A stretch of DNA of 64,000 nucleotides from Anaeramoeba flamelloides (taxonomy: Eukaryota > Metamonada > Anaeramoebidae), in contig JANTQA010000016.1 in the NCBI GenBank assembly GCA_027625915.1, positions 2,919,001-2,983,000 on the forward strand. Reading direction: 5' to 3'. Below are positions 1-11,800 of the stretch, piece by piece. The first letter of the stretch is position 1; the number at the start of each line of letters is the position of its first letter. The notes below the pieces were generated by a model. It did no database searches. It was not told the DNA's origin and saw only the letters and a list, made by a program, of their open reading frames with translations. The position numbers were made by a program, and so were the translations under genes.

Positions 1-243
1 ATACCAGAATACTGTATTTTTAGTTTCTATTTTTGGATTTGGAAAAGGAATTAAATAAAATTTTTTCAAAATGAAACTTTTTTAATTGTTATCTGTAGTA
101 AAAAATGTAATAATTTATTCTGCAATAAGATTTATAATAGATTTTTTAGAGTCACAGAAACTATTTGAATCAGAGTGAACTAATATCATTTATACCCAAT
201 TACAACATACTTTGATTAAAGAGAAATCTATGGTGACTCTAAT

Positions 244-254
244 CCCTTAGCACC
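244..254. repeat. CCCTTAGCACC terminus fragment next to the TTAA element
   Basis: The 11 bases CCCTTAGCACC match the terminus of the 1500-bp element at 49126-50625. They abut the TTAA target site of the hairpin MITE. This suggests the MITE landed just inside the end of another element, of which only the tip is recognised here. Confidence 0.4.
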
Positions 255-258
255 TTAA

Positions 259-812
259 GATTTACAATCCCTGATATTTGAAAAAAGATTATCTCGTTTA
301 GGGTCTAGTGGCTTGTTAGTTTGCTTCTTATCTGATCGATCTTTTTTTGGTATCAGTTTTTAAGAGTGGTTCAAAATGATAATTTCTGACATTTTGTATA
401 TATTTTTTCCGGAAATACAAATTGAAAAGTGTAAGATTAATAGACGGGTAGGTGTTCAAGAATAAAATTTAAATTTTGTGACCTACTGAAGAAAAATTTT
501 GATTTACTTTTTTGCTAATTCACTAAATGAAAAAAAATTTAGAAAAAAGCTCCAAATAAAACCAAACCTTATTAAAAATTTTGATCAACAACCCAAAACC
601 CACATTTTTTTTGAATTTAGTTCCAGCCAATTAATCTTACACCCTTCAATTCTGATTTGGATTTCGGAAAAAATATATTGTGTAAAAATTGCCTTTTTGA
701 ACCACTCTTAAAAACTGATACCAAAAAAAGATCGATCAGATAAGAAGCAAACTAACAAGCCAAGAGACCCTAAACGAGATAATCTTTTTTCAAATATCAG
801 AGATTGTAAATC
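259..812. mobile_element. 554-bp TTAA-flanked hairpin MITE, copy 1
   Basis: The ends are GATTTACAATC and GATTGTAAATC, each directly flanked by TTAA (255-258 and 813-816). The arms are near-identical inverted repeats for about 120 bp and remain recognisable for about 200 bp, so one strand could fold into a long hairpin. There is no plausible coding sequence inside. TTAA target duplication is typical of piggyBac-type transposition, so this is best read as a non-autonomous element; the family assignment is inference. A second copy of exactly the same length lies at 54809-55362 and partial copies lie near 30.1-30.5 kb and 6.36 kb. Confidence 0.8.
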
Positions 813-1163
813 TTAAGTTAAACTATGAAAGATAAGAAAAAAAGTATCCAAGTTGACAAATATTAAAATTCTATCCGACATATATGGTCTTTTATAAGCA
901 CAAATTTTAAGAGGAGAAAGATTAAACACATCTGTGAATACACCAAACAATTATTTTAATTTCAAATCCAAAAACCAAATTGCATCAAAAATTTCAAAAT
1001 AATTTATTTTTTCAAAATATGTTGTTTCCACGTTTCAAATTAAATTTTTCTTTTTTTCTTTTAAAGAAATTTCCAGCAACATGAAATTCATTAATTTTAA
1101 ACACTCAACTTTCTTGACTAATTAATTTAATATCAACAACAACTTATAAACATATATCTTATT

Positions 1164-1878
1164 ATGGGTAATTGGATTTCAAAAGCACTTTCAGGAATTG
1201 TCAAAACAAAAAAAGATTGCAAAATCTTAATTCTTGGTTTGGACGCAGCTGGTAAAACAACACTTCTTTACAACCTTAAATTGGGAGAAGTTATTTCAAC
1301 AATTCCAACCATTGGGTTCAATGTTGAAAATTTGGAATACAAAAACTTAAATTTCACTTGTTGGGATGTAAATATCTTTTTCTTCTTTCTTTTCTTCTTT
1401 CTTTTTTTCATTCTTCTTTTTCCTTTCCTATTTAAATCAAAACAATTTTCAAGATCTTATCCTTATTGACTTGTTATTCTTTTTCCTTCTGTATTATGCT
1501 TTTTGTTTTCTTTCTTCTTATTATCAGATTGGTGGCCAAGAAAAAATTCGACAATTATGGAGATACTATTACCAAAATTCTGATGCTTTAATTTATTTAA
1601 TTGATTCTAATGATCAAGACAAAAAAAGAATCAGCGAAGCACACGACGAGTTATGGAAAATGCTTGGTGAAGATGAGTTGAATGGGATCCCTGTTTTAAT
1701 TTATGCGAACAAGCAAGATCTTCCTCAATCTATGAATGCTATTGAAATAAGCAAAAAATTAAATCTTTCAACAATTAGAGATAGGAAATGGTATATCCAA
1801 CCATGTACTGCGACAACTGGAGAAGGCATTTATGAAGGACTGGAATGGTTAAGTAATGTAATTACATCAAAAAATTAA
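1164..1878 (+). CDS. Arf-family small GTPase (Arf1-like), one intron
   Basis: Exons 1164-1367 and 1528-1878 join in phase 0 across a 160-bp intron (donor GTAAATATC, acceptor TTATTATCAG) to give 184 residues, the usual Arf length. The N-terminus MGNWISKAL provides Gly2 for N-myristoylation and an amphipathic helix. G1 is GLDAAGKTT, switch I carries IPTIGFNVE, switch II is [13 protein letters not shown] (the splice falls right after Asp), G4 is NKQD and G5 is CTATTGEG. Arfs recruit coat proteins and lipid-modifying enzymes to Golgi and endosomal membranes when GTP-bound. All nucleotide-binding residues are intact, so the gene looks functional. It is flanked by repeats on both sides and has no near gene neighbour. 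The class (Arf1-like rather than Arl) rests on the [14 protein letters not shown] and [11 protein letters not shown] stretches. Confidence 0.97.
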
Positions 1879-2257
1879 TGATCTCGAATCCATTTTTTGG
1901 ATTTTCGTTTCAGTGATCAATTAGAATTCCTTTTTGATCCACTTTTCAAGAAAATCCATACCAAAATCAAAAAACAATTTTTTTGATTAATTGAATTTAA
2001 TTTGAATTTAAACCTTATGTTTTTTTCATTCGTTTGGTTTGATTTCAAACGGAATCATTTTTTTGTTTAATACCTTTAGAAATATAATTGTTGATAATAA
2101 AATCCCCAATTAATTTTTATGTCTTTTGATTTTTGTTTTATTCATATCCACTCTTATCATTGGACGATTATTTATTTTTTATTCCATTAAAATTTTTGAT
2201 CTTTCAGGGATTAGCCTTTAACACAAAGAAGTCGAAAATTATTAAATATATGTATTT
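1879..2257. other. Arf 3' flank, no gene seen
   Basis: AT-rich 3' untranslated and intergenic sequence. I see several AATAAA-like strings (for example near 2095) but nothing that singles out a poly(A) signal. Confidence 0.4.
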
Positions 2258-2830
2258 ATGTCTTTAATAAAATTAAGTACTATTTTTTTCTGATTAATAT
2301 TTTTCGAAATCTAGCCTTATAACTTAATTCAATTAACCACTGGAATAAAATTTTTTAGAATAAAAACTATCTCAACTTTTGAATATCGAAAATATTTTTT
2401 GAAATTACTGTGAACTTTTTTATTTTTTTTTGAAAAATTGGGGTTGAGAAAATTTTGAAATCAAAGAATAAGTATATATATTAAATTAAAATACTTTTCC
2501 AGAGAGTTTGTCTATTTAAATAACTTTTTTTTTTTAATTTTACCATTTGAAAATAAAAAAAACATTTGAAGATCAAATTAGTGCCTTTTGTGAAAAAAAA
2601 ATTCCCATATTTTGAATTTGTTTTTGTAAATCAGTTAAAATAAGATATTGTATATAAAAATATAGATAATTTCAACTTGGAATTCAATCATTTTGGCAAA
2701 AAATGTTTTCAAGAAATAGTTAAATTGAAACTTTATTTATTTTAATTTTTTCATTTTGTTTTTTTAATTTTTTCAATGGAAGGTATTTGATCAGTTTTCA
2801 ATTTTTAGTGTTTTTTTGGGTTGTGGGGAA
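2258..2830. repeat. Dispersed ~580-bp repeat, copy 1 (inverted relative to 30885-31470)
   Basis: Most of this block is the reverse complement of about 30885-31470. Shared strings include AACTTTTGAATAT, GGGGTTGAGAAAATTTTGAAA, TTTCCAGAGAGTTT and ATTTTTAGTGTTTTTT. One internal piece at roughly 2514-2602 instead matches the other copy in the same absolute orientation, so it is inverted within one of the two copies. No coding capacity is visible. Confidence 0.65.
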
Positions 2831-2854
2831 ATATATATATATATATATATATAT
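2831..2854. repeat. AT microsatellite
   Basis: A (AT)12 run followed by degenerate ATCT units, immediately before the Tc1-like repeat copy. Confidence 0.9.
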
Positions 2855-2869
2855 CTATCTATATCTAAA

Positions 2870-3388
2870 TAATACCCTGTCAAAAATTTATACACACCCA
2901 AAATAAAAAATTAGCAAAATAAAACTCAATTTATTATATTTTTCCAAACCTAATATAAAACAACATTTAAGTTAACAGAGTATTAGTGTTTAAATAAGTA
3001 ATCATTTTAATCCAAATAAAAGAAAAAAATATAAAACTCAAAAATAAAAACCAGTGTGTCCAAAATAATAAAACTAGTGGAACAAAAAATGTATTGTAAA
3101 ATTTGTTGAAATTTCACACCAATAATTGTTGATCGATTAAATGATAAGATACCATCAACTAATTGTATGTGCTTTTTCTATTTATCAAACCCAACGCTAA
3201 CTTTCTATCATCCATCGAAAAAATTCCAGATCTAACAAAATAGACTTACATAACTGGAAAAAAGGAGATGAAAACTAAAAAAAAGGACAAAAAATAAAAT
3301 AATTTTGTAAAATCAAAATTATTTCCAAATTGGATGTAAAGTGTAGTATTTTTATTATTTCGGTTTGAATATTCGATTTCATATAATA
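2870..3388. mobile_element. Tc1/mariner-like MITE, copy 1 (diverged)
   Basis: This is alignable over its whole length to the copy at 3391-3919, sharing strings such as GATAAGATACCATCAACTAA and CCAGTGTGTCCAAAATAATA. Its left end is a diverged form of the family terminus and its right end has decayed where it abuts copy 2. The two copies therefore lie head to tail in the same orientation. No intact transposase frame is visible. Confidence 0.65.
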
Positions 3389-3390
3389 TA

Positions 3391-3919
3391 AACCCCATTC
3401 CAAAAATTTGTACATACCCAAAATCAAAAATGGGCAAAAAAAATCCCAATTTATTATATTTTTTCCAAACCTAATATAAAAAAACATTTAAATTACCCAG
3501 TATTAATGTTTTAATAAGTAATCATTTTAATCCAAATAAAAGAAAAAAATATAAAACTCAAAAATAAAAACCAGTGTGTCCAAAATAATAAAAGGAGCGG
3601 AACAAAAAATGTATTGGTAAATTTATTGAAATTTCACCAACAATTGTTGATCGATCAATAGATAAGATACCATCAACTAATTGTATGTTAATTTTCTATT
3701 TAACAAACTCACACTAACGTTCTATCAACCACCAAAAAAAAAAATCCAGATCTAATGAAACAAATTACTTAACTTGCAAAAAAGGAAATGAAAACAAAAC
3801 AAAAAAGACAAAAAATGAAATAGTTAATAAAATCAAAATTCTTTCCAAATTGAATTTAAAGTGTAGTATTGATGTTCTTTCCACTGTTTAAACTGTGTCC
3901 AAATTTTTGGAATATTGTT
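3391..3919. mobile_element. Tc1/mariner-like MITE, copy 2 (529 bp)
   Basis: The left end AACCCCATTCCAAAAATTTG and right end CAAATTTTTGGAATATTGTT form imperfect terminal inverted repeats of about 25 bp. TA stands outside each end (3389-3390 and 3920-3921), as expected for the Tc1/mariner superfamily. The interior has no long open frame. Related copies are at 2870-3388 and 62576-63118. Confidence 0.75.
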
Positions 3920-5512
3920 TATATCATTAAAAATTAACATAATAATAAATATATTATTACATTTAATTTCAATAATCTTGCCGAAATCTCAATTGTTAAA
4001 AATAGGAGGAAAAACAGTATTTTTTTGTTCAATTTTATTATCTAAATACCAATCAAGAAAACAATTAACAATTAAAATCAGTTGCTAGTCATTTTAAATG
4101 TCATGAATGATAAATACATAAAATAAATATAAACCAAATTCCCAATTTTGTAATTTAATATATTTCTTCTTTTTTTATAGAAAAACTAAGGGGTTAGCAA
4201 TTATAAAATCAAAAATTTCACTTTATTTACAATTCCAAGAATACTAAAAAAACAAAATTTTTTACTTGTATTGTGTCTCGTTGCCTTTTTGGATTCAAAT
4301 TACTTGTTGAAAAACAATTTATTAATTTTAACTTCAGTAATAAAATTAAACCCCAAAATAGAATATTAAGTTTATCTGTTTTATCTGCTTTATGAAATGT
4401 TGAAGTGTTGATATTTGGTTCATATCTCAATATTCTATTAAGATATTTTGTTTTATGTTCAAAAAAAATCCAAAAAATTGTTTTTAAAGAGTAAATTTAA
4501 ATAGTAAAAATGAAACATAACCAAAACTAAAACTAAATAAATAATACAGTTTTCAGATCGAGTTGTAAATGTATAAATTAGTTAAAATATTGGTTTCTGG
4601 TATAAGACTCTTATGCTGATTGAACTTTCTCTATAATTTAAAAGGGGTAATATGTTTGCTCGAACAATAAAAAAAATAAGAGATAGATTCTGAAAAAATC
4701 TTTAGATCGTTCATTTTATATCAAATACTTTTGTGAAATTTTTGAATTTAAACTATTTTTATTATAAAATGATTGTTAATAGCGATTTTTTTCTTGAAGA
4801 TAATGAAAAATATAGAATGTGCTTAACGATATATATTATCCTGGGTATTTACATTGGTAGTAAATATAAAATGATAAGAAGTTGATTTTCAAAGTAAATT
4901 CCAAAATTGATACTTAAGTTGATGGAAATGTTCAATCAACCCGCAAAATAGGTCTAAAACCAATAGAACATTATTTTTTAATCAGATCACTAGCTTAATT
5001 ACTTTTTTTAGATACATTTTTCTAAATTAATTGTAATTGTTGGAAGATCTTTGGGTTGATCCAAATTTTAGATTTTTTTATTTCTAAAATATGTTAAAAT
5101 AATTTAAAAAGTTCTCATGTATTCAATTGTAATTAATATTTATTACTGGTATGAATACCAATACCATCATTAGTAATTTAAATATAATTGGATAGAATCT
5201 TCATATTTCCAAAAAAAATATACTTTTTATTCAAAAAGAAGAAGGAATTCAAACGAAAATAATAAATTAATATTTACCACTTAGATTAGAATAATTATTA
5301 TGAATTAAAGTATTTTTGAAAATTCAAAAAATAAAGAAAATTTAAGATTGTGGAAGTAATAAAAAAAGTTAATTTTTGATTTTATTATTCAGATATATTT
5401 TGTAACATTGTTGAGTTAAAGCTGGGTAGATATTTTAAAAAGTTTTAAATAATCGAAAAATATTCTAAAAGTTATATAAAATGATATATTTTTATATAAT
5501 TCAAAAGAATTA
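3920..5512. other. Intergenic desert, no gene supported
   Basis: AT-rich sequence with short chance frames only. The longest, at 4227-4430 on the minus strand, has an ATG but no recognisable motif. Confidence 0.4.
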
Positions 5513-5703
5513 CAGCCAGTTCAACTTTTAAGGCACAAACTTTGAACTAAGTTTAAGGCACAAAAAAAATCTAAAATTAAGGCACAAAATTTAGATTCTA
5601 GTATAATAAATTGTAAAAAAACAATTACAAATTTTGTGCTTTAATTTGAGATTTTTTTGTGCGTTAAATTTTGTTGAAAGTTTGTGCCTTAAAAGTGGAA
5701 CTG
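5513..5703. mobile_element. Palindromic CAGTCAG-family MITE, degenerate copy
   Basis: It starts CAGCCAGTTCAACTTTTAAG and ends TTAAAAGTGGAACTG, flanked by TA. The arms contain the family strings AAGGCACAAACTTT and AAAGTTTGTGCCTT and fold back on each other. It is more diverged than the five copies at 46.1-48.7 kb, with a few terminal bases lost, so it is probably an older insertion. Confidence 0.75.
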
Positions 5704-8700
5704 TATGTATCTAGAAAATATATTATATGAAAAATATTATTAAAAGTGGTTTATAATATAATAAATGTGAAAATAAGTTACTAAAAAATTCAAGAAAGGT
5801 AAAAAAAAAAAAATACAAAAAAAATAATAAATTAACAAAAAATCTGTTTATAAAAATTAAAATTATAATACCAAATTAAATTATTTTATGTTTTCAAAGA
5901 TATAAAACTAGTAAATAAAAATTTAAATAAGAAATGCCAATGAAATCAGAAAATCTCTTTTCTAAAAAAGAATTTTGATAAACAGATCGTTATCATTTAG
6001 TTTTTGTTTTTGGGTTCTGTAGAATATTTAGATTGGTCTAACACTTGAAATTATATTCAAATAATTAGAATATATTAAATACATAAAATACGAAAATCTA
6101 AAGTAAAGTATTCAAATTTAAATCTCAAAAAAAAAGAATCTCTATAAAAAAAATTAAATAAATTTAATGAAATTTGATTTTGCTTCTTGAACAATTATTT
6201 ATTCTCTGAAATTTTTAAACTAAAGAAAGATAAAATTAAAGTTTTAGAATTTTTTTTTTTCCATTTTTGGAGAATATAGAACCTAAGAGAACTAATATAT
6301 TTTTTAATAAACTATCACAGATTTTTTTCACAGTTGTTGTTATCGTATTGCTAATTCCTTAAGATTTACAATCATTGGAGAATGAAAAAAAGATTGTCTT
6401 TTATCGAGAATGGTGAAATGGTATTTTGGTTCTTGTTTTTTTGATTGATTGAATATCATTTTCATCAAGTGTAGTTTAATTAATCATCATTCTGATAAGG
6501 GGGTGAGTCAGAATTTCTAAAAGGGAATTTATACTTTTATAAAAGAAAATATTCATAAATTACAGAAAAATTTTAATAATATTCATAATTAAAAAGCTTA
6601 TCTAGTACTGATTTTTTTTTATGCATGGCATTTTTTTCAATACTTTACCGAGTTTTTTCATTTTTTTATTTACTTTTTAAAACAAATTAAAAAATTAAAC
6701 CCAAATACAACACTTAGGCCTTATTGTTAGACATATACTTGTTTTTTTAAAACGATGGATCAAACAAATCCCTTATTTCAAAAAAATCAACAAAAAATTA
6801 GAAATTTCTTTTCTCCATTTGTTTAATTTATCTTTGTTAATCCAAAACTTTTTGAAAACAATTCTTAAATAGTCAAGTTTCATATTACCAAGATTACAAA
6901 TCAAAATAATTTATTCTGAAAGCAATTGTCAATCAAAATATTCTTTCATTAAAAAATACAAAACTTCGTATTTGCATCAAATAGTAAATCAAAATTAGTT
7001 GTAGAAATAACTCCTACAAAAGTTTACTTTTCTAAAATTCGTCAAAAACATTTTGACCATTTTCAAGAATAATTAGATTTCACTTTCATTGTTTTTTTAA
7101 TTCACAAAGAAGCACCTAACTATTAATTAATGTTCAAAACTATTCAAATTTTAGATTTCTGAAAAGGTGATCATTTTTTCATAACAAATAAATATCTTTT
7201 CATTATTTTTGAGATCGATCAGAACTTCCTCATTTATTGCAAATTAAAAATTATATTGTTATGTAAAATCTTTTTAAGATTTCAAATAAATTAGAATGAA
7301 ATTATTTGAAGGTAAATAATTTTTGACCCATTTTTTTTTTTCCAATTCAGATTTTTCTGTGAAGAAAATTATTCAATCCATCAAAGATCTCGTGAAAATT
7401 TGTCAGTCATAAAGGCTATTGGCCAGTTAATGGTTTTGATCTTGTTCAAATTACTGAAACAAGTAAAATTTAAATCTTAAATAATTCTGTTTTTAGTTAT
7501 CTATTGAATTTTAAAAATATACAAAATACAGGCTTAAATACTTTTCAAAATGAAAACATGCTTTTAGTCTCGAACAGTTGTCTTTTTATTTCAAGTGATA
7601 GTTAAATAATGATATTTCATAAAAAAAAATCAAAAAACTCATGTTTAAAGACAAATAGATCAAATTGATTAAAAATTGAACAGTCTTTAAAACTACCTCG
7701 TTCGGATATAATTTTGAAAAGTGTTTCTGTTTAAAAATTGTTTTTATTGGAAAGCTTTTTAAAGAAAAAAAAAGAGCAAATTAAATAATTTCCAAAGTAA
7801 TTTTAAAAACTTTTTAACCAGAATAGTAGTATTACCCCACACAAAGAATAATTTTTTTCTCTGTTAAACCAATTTTTAATATCAAAGTTATTTAATCTTT
7901 AAAATGATCTTATAATAATTGAGTATATTTTAGAAAAAGATTTAAAAAATAAAATATTTTAAGAGTTTTGGTAATGGAATATGAAGGATTTATTGAGTTA
8001 GATCGTAATTTAAATATTATCTATTAAAGACGAATTTAAGATGTAGGTTTCTTTCACTTTGTTTGGTGTCATTTAAGAATTCCTCGAGAATAATAGTGAG
8101 AAATTTTAACAAAAAAAGTTTCCAATATTGTCTTTTATAAAAATATGTAAAAACAACTATCAGTATGCAATTTACATTTCTAACTGATTTTATAAATAGT
8201 TTTGACTAATTTTCAACAATTAATTATCAATATATATATATGAATTTGAATTAAAAATTTTGATTTGCTAATTAGAAAATGACAGATTCTATAAGAACCT
8301 GTATAATTTAATTGATAAAAACAGTTGCCCTTCTATTTAACATATCAATTTTATTCTGCACACTGTGAACTAATTAAACAAGAAAACTTTATTTCGTTAA
8401 CACAAAGTAATATTTGCCCTTTTAAAAGGATTTAAAAAAAAAAATTAAATTGATTTGTTTAAATTTAAAAAAATAAATTTAATCGTAATTCTCGACTATT
8501 TTGTGAAATTTCATCCACTTCAATGAAATACTCAAAATAAATACTTTTATTGTCTTAAATTTACTTTTTAAAAATTATATCACATCAATTACAAAAAACA
8601 TTCAGATATATGATCAAAAAAAAAAAACGAAACCCTATTTAGTTCGATGATTATTTTAAATTAAAACCGATTTTGTACAGTAACAATTGTTTTCGAGTCC

Positions 8701-8888
8701 AAAAAATGAAATTTTAAAAAAAAAAACGAAAACAAGAAATTTCGAAAGATTTATTATTTATTTTTCTTTAAACACCCTTTTCTCAAATTTTTTCTTTTTC
8801 TTTCATCAAAAAGAACACTTTTTAATTATTTTCGAACAATATAAATTACATTCACCATATTCAGTTCGTATCATTTTCACACAATTCA
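5704..8888. other. Intergenic desert with one TTAA-element end
   Basis: AT-rich. TTAA at 6359-6362 followed by GATTTACAATC at 6363 looks like one terminus of the 554-bp hairpin family, with diverged arm sequence for roughly 100 bp after it. The opposite end was not found. Otherwise I see no gene. Confidence 0.35.
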
Positions 8889-11800
8889 ATGAACATAAAG
8901 GATCCAAAAGAAAGAAGAAAATTAAGAAGAAAAAATAAAAGTCTCAATGAAGCAAAATTTTATTCCACTCTGAAAGACATTCAACTCAGATCATCAGACA
9001 AGCATTTTGAAACAATAAATCCAATTTTGAAAATCAATAAGGACAAGAAAAAATGCATAAATACTGATCAAACCAAGTCTCTTCATAAGAAAAAGAACTC
9101 CACTGGTGTTTCTACCCTTTTCCGATCGCGAGGCACCAATACCCTGCAAAGGAACAGAACCTTACGCGATCTGAACTCAAATTACCGCCTATCGCCACCT
9201 TCTCCTAGTAAACAAACGGAAAAGTTAAACTCGAGCAAATATAAAAATTTAAGGAGCCTTGAACCATTAACAATTAAAAATCTAACACAGTCTCCACGTT
9301 CACCACACTCGCCACTGTCTCCAAGTATTGCACAATTTCAAGATTTTACAAAGAATACAACATTAGAAAAAATTGAAAATGAAATAGACAAAATTGACAA
9401 ACTAAACAATAATTTGGTCAAAATCTCAAAATTGAAAACTTTATTGAAATCACTTTCTAGGTTTATAGATTTGATGCATTCACATTTTGAAAGACAAAAA
9501 AGGACATCAAAAGTGAACCAAGAAGAGCTCTCGTTATTGGAAACTACAATTGATGAATTTGATTTGGAAAAAAAGGAACTCCAGTCCAAGATCCACCAAA
9601 TTCTTGAAGAAAGATCCGATTTGGTTGGCATGATTGAATCTTCAACAGAAACTGTGAACAATAAAACAAAAGAACTGATGAAAAAAGAACAACACACATT
9701 AAAATTAGAGAAAAAGATCTTCGATGATGCTGCATTAATTAATAAACTAAAGGTTAAGGTTCATAAGCTCAATAAAAAAATCAAAGGCTATAATAAAACT
9801 TTACATATTAATAATAATTTTCATAGCATTATTAACAACAAAATTAAAGACAAAACTGATCCACAAATTCTCAAAGTACAATTAACACAATTATTAAAAG
9901 ACATTTATTCAGCACAAAACCCTGACTCCAAGATCACAAAAATAATAATATCAAATGAAAAAAGTTCTCTTGTTGATCAAGTTCGAAATTTTATAATGCT
10001 CCAACAAAAGAAAATCACAAAAATCAAAAAACAAAAAAAAAAAAAAATGAGACAATTTAAATCCAAATCAAAGGAATTACAAAATCAAAATAAAGAATTA
10101 ACCAAGCAATTAATAATAAACAATAAAAAAATTTCACAATTCAACGAATTAGGATTAGAGTGTAAACTCAAAAGCCCAGAACATTTAATACAAGATGACG
10201 ATCCAAAGAATGAGAAAATATCATGTGATCAAAATACTGGCAACGTAATTCAGAGTGAGATAGCTAAAGGAAATCTAGATAACAAACAGATCTCAAAATC
10301 TTTACAATCGTTGAAGAGTAACATATCAACTAATAATATAATAATTAATCGCGATCGATCATTAACACTTGGTGCCAAGAAAGCCGAACAAATATCGGGT
10401 TCATCTAAAAGTCAAATTATAACCAATAAAAAATTTGAACAATTTATACACCTGAAAGAGCAAATGGAAAACGATGGTTTCGATTTAAATGACTTTGATC
10501 TTGCATCAAACAAAAAAAATAAAAAATCAAAAAAAAAAGGCAAAAAAAAAGGAAAGGGAAAAGGGAAAGGGAAAGGGAAAAAAAAGAAAAAATTCTTTTT
10601 TAAAAATAAGAAATATGTCGAAAAAAAAAAAGTTTTCAAAATAGAAGAAGTAAAAGAGGAAGAAGAGGAAGACAAAGAAGATAGAATTGACCAAGAAGAC
10701 AAAAAAGAAAAAGAATGTGGAAATGAAAATAAGGAAGAAAAGCAATCAGAAGAAAAAGAAAAAAATGTAATTAGTGATGAAAGTGTAACCGTAAAAGAAG
10801 AAAAGGTCAAAAAAAGTGAGGATCTTAAACAAAATCAAGGATCGAAAAAAAAAGAAGTGTTTGGAAATCAAGGAATATCAAAAAAAATTGAAAACAAAAG
10901 TGAGAATACAAAAGAGACAAATATCAATAATCAAAGTCTTGAAAAAGACAAATTTGAAACTAAAAAGGATAAGAAATTAAATAAGTTTATAGAGATATTT
11001 GAAAAAAAAAACAATGAAGATGAATTAAAAAAAGGAGGAGAAAAATATGAACAAAATAAAAAAATCCATGTTCAAGAAAAACAAAACCAATTAAAAATGT
11101 TAGTAAAATTATTTGAGAATAAACAAATTACAGAAGAAAATCAAAATAAAGACACCCAAAAGAAAAAAAGGCCTACTTTACCACCAAGATCATTCCGTAA
11201 TAAAATTAAGAATTGTCATTTAAGTGAAATGGGTAATATTGGCGATAATGAGACGAAAACTGATCAAACGAAAAATAAGAACGAGACTGAGAATATGGAC
11301 AATGACAAGAAGAAGAAAAAATCCAAAGCAAGCATTATTACTGAAAAGCAGGCTGCAACAAACATTCAAGCACTCTTTCGAGGATTCCAAAAAAGAAAAA
11401 AAATTAAAAAATTAAAGCAAAGAATCAAAATCTCGATTGAGATTCTGAAAACGGAAAGGGAATACATTTCAAGAATTCGAACACTAATTGAAATATACCT
11501 TATTCCAATTATTGATCAAGGGTATATCGAAGGAGGCGATGTCAAACATTTAAAAAATGAATTAGAGATGATCTTTGGGCTCAGCAAAAAGTTACTAGTG
11601 TCACTTGAAAGCAATGTTCCAAAGGTTAATTACACACAGACAGATGAAATCGGTAAAACTTTCAAAAATCTATCACCTGCAATGATTGTCTACACTGCCT
11701 ATATTAATAGGTACTCTTCCCTCTTTACATTAACAAAGGAAGCAAGAGCGAAAAACACAACATTTGATAATTTTTTAATTCAGACGAAATTACAACTTAA

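Noticed and set aside
499-711. 70-codon open frame
   Set aside because: It starts with TTG, lies wholly within the TTAA hairpin element and has no protein-like motif.
3246-3487. Overlapping minus-strand frames
   Set aside because: Fall across the junction of two MITE copies and encode only Phe/Ile-rich chance peptides.
10412-10810. 132-codon minus-strand frame
   Set aside because: Phe/Ser-rich shadow of the Lys/Glu-rich part of the RhoGEF.
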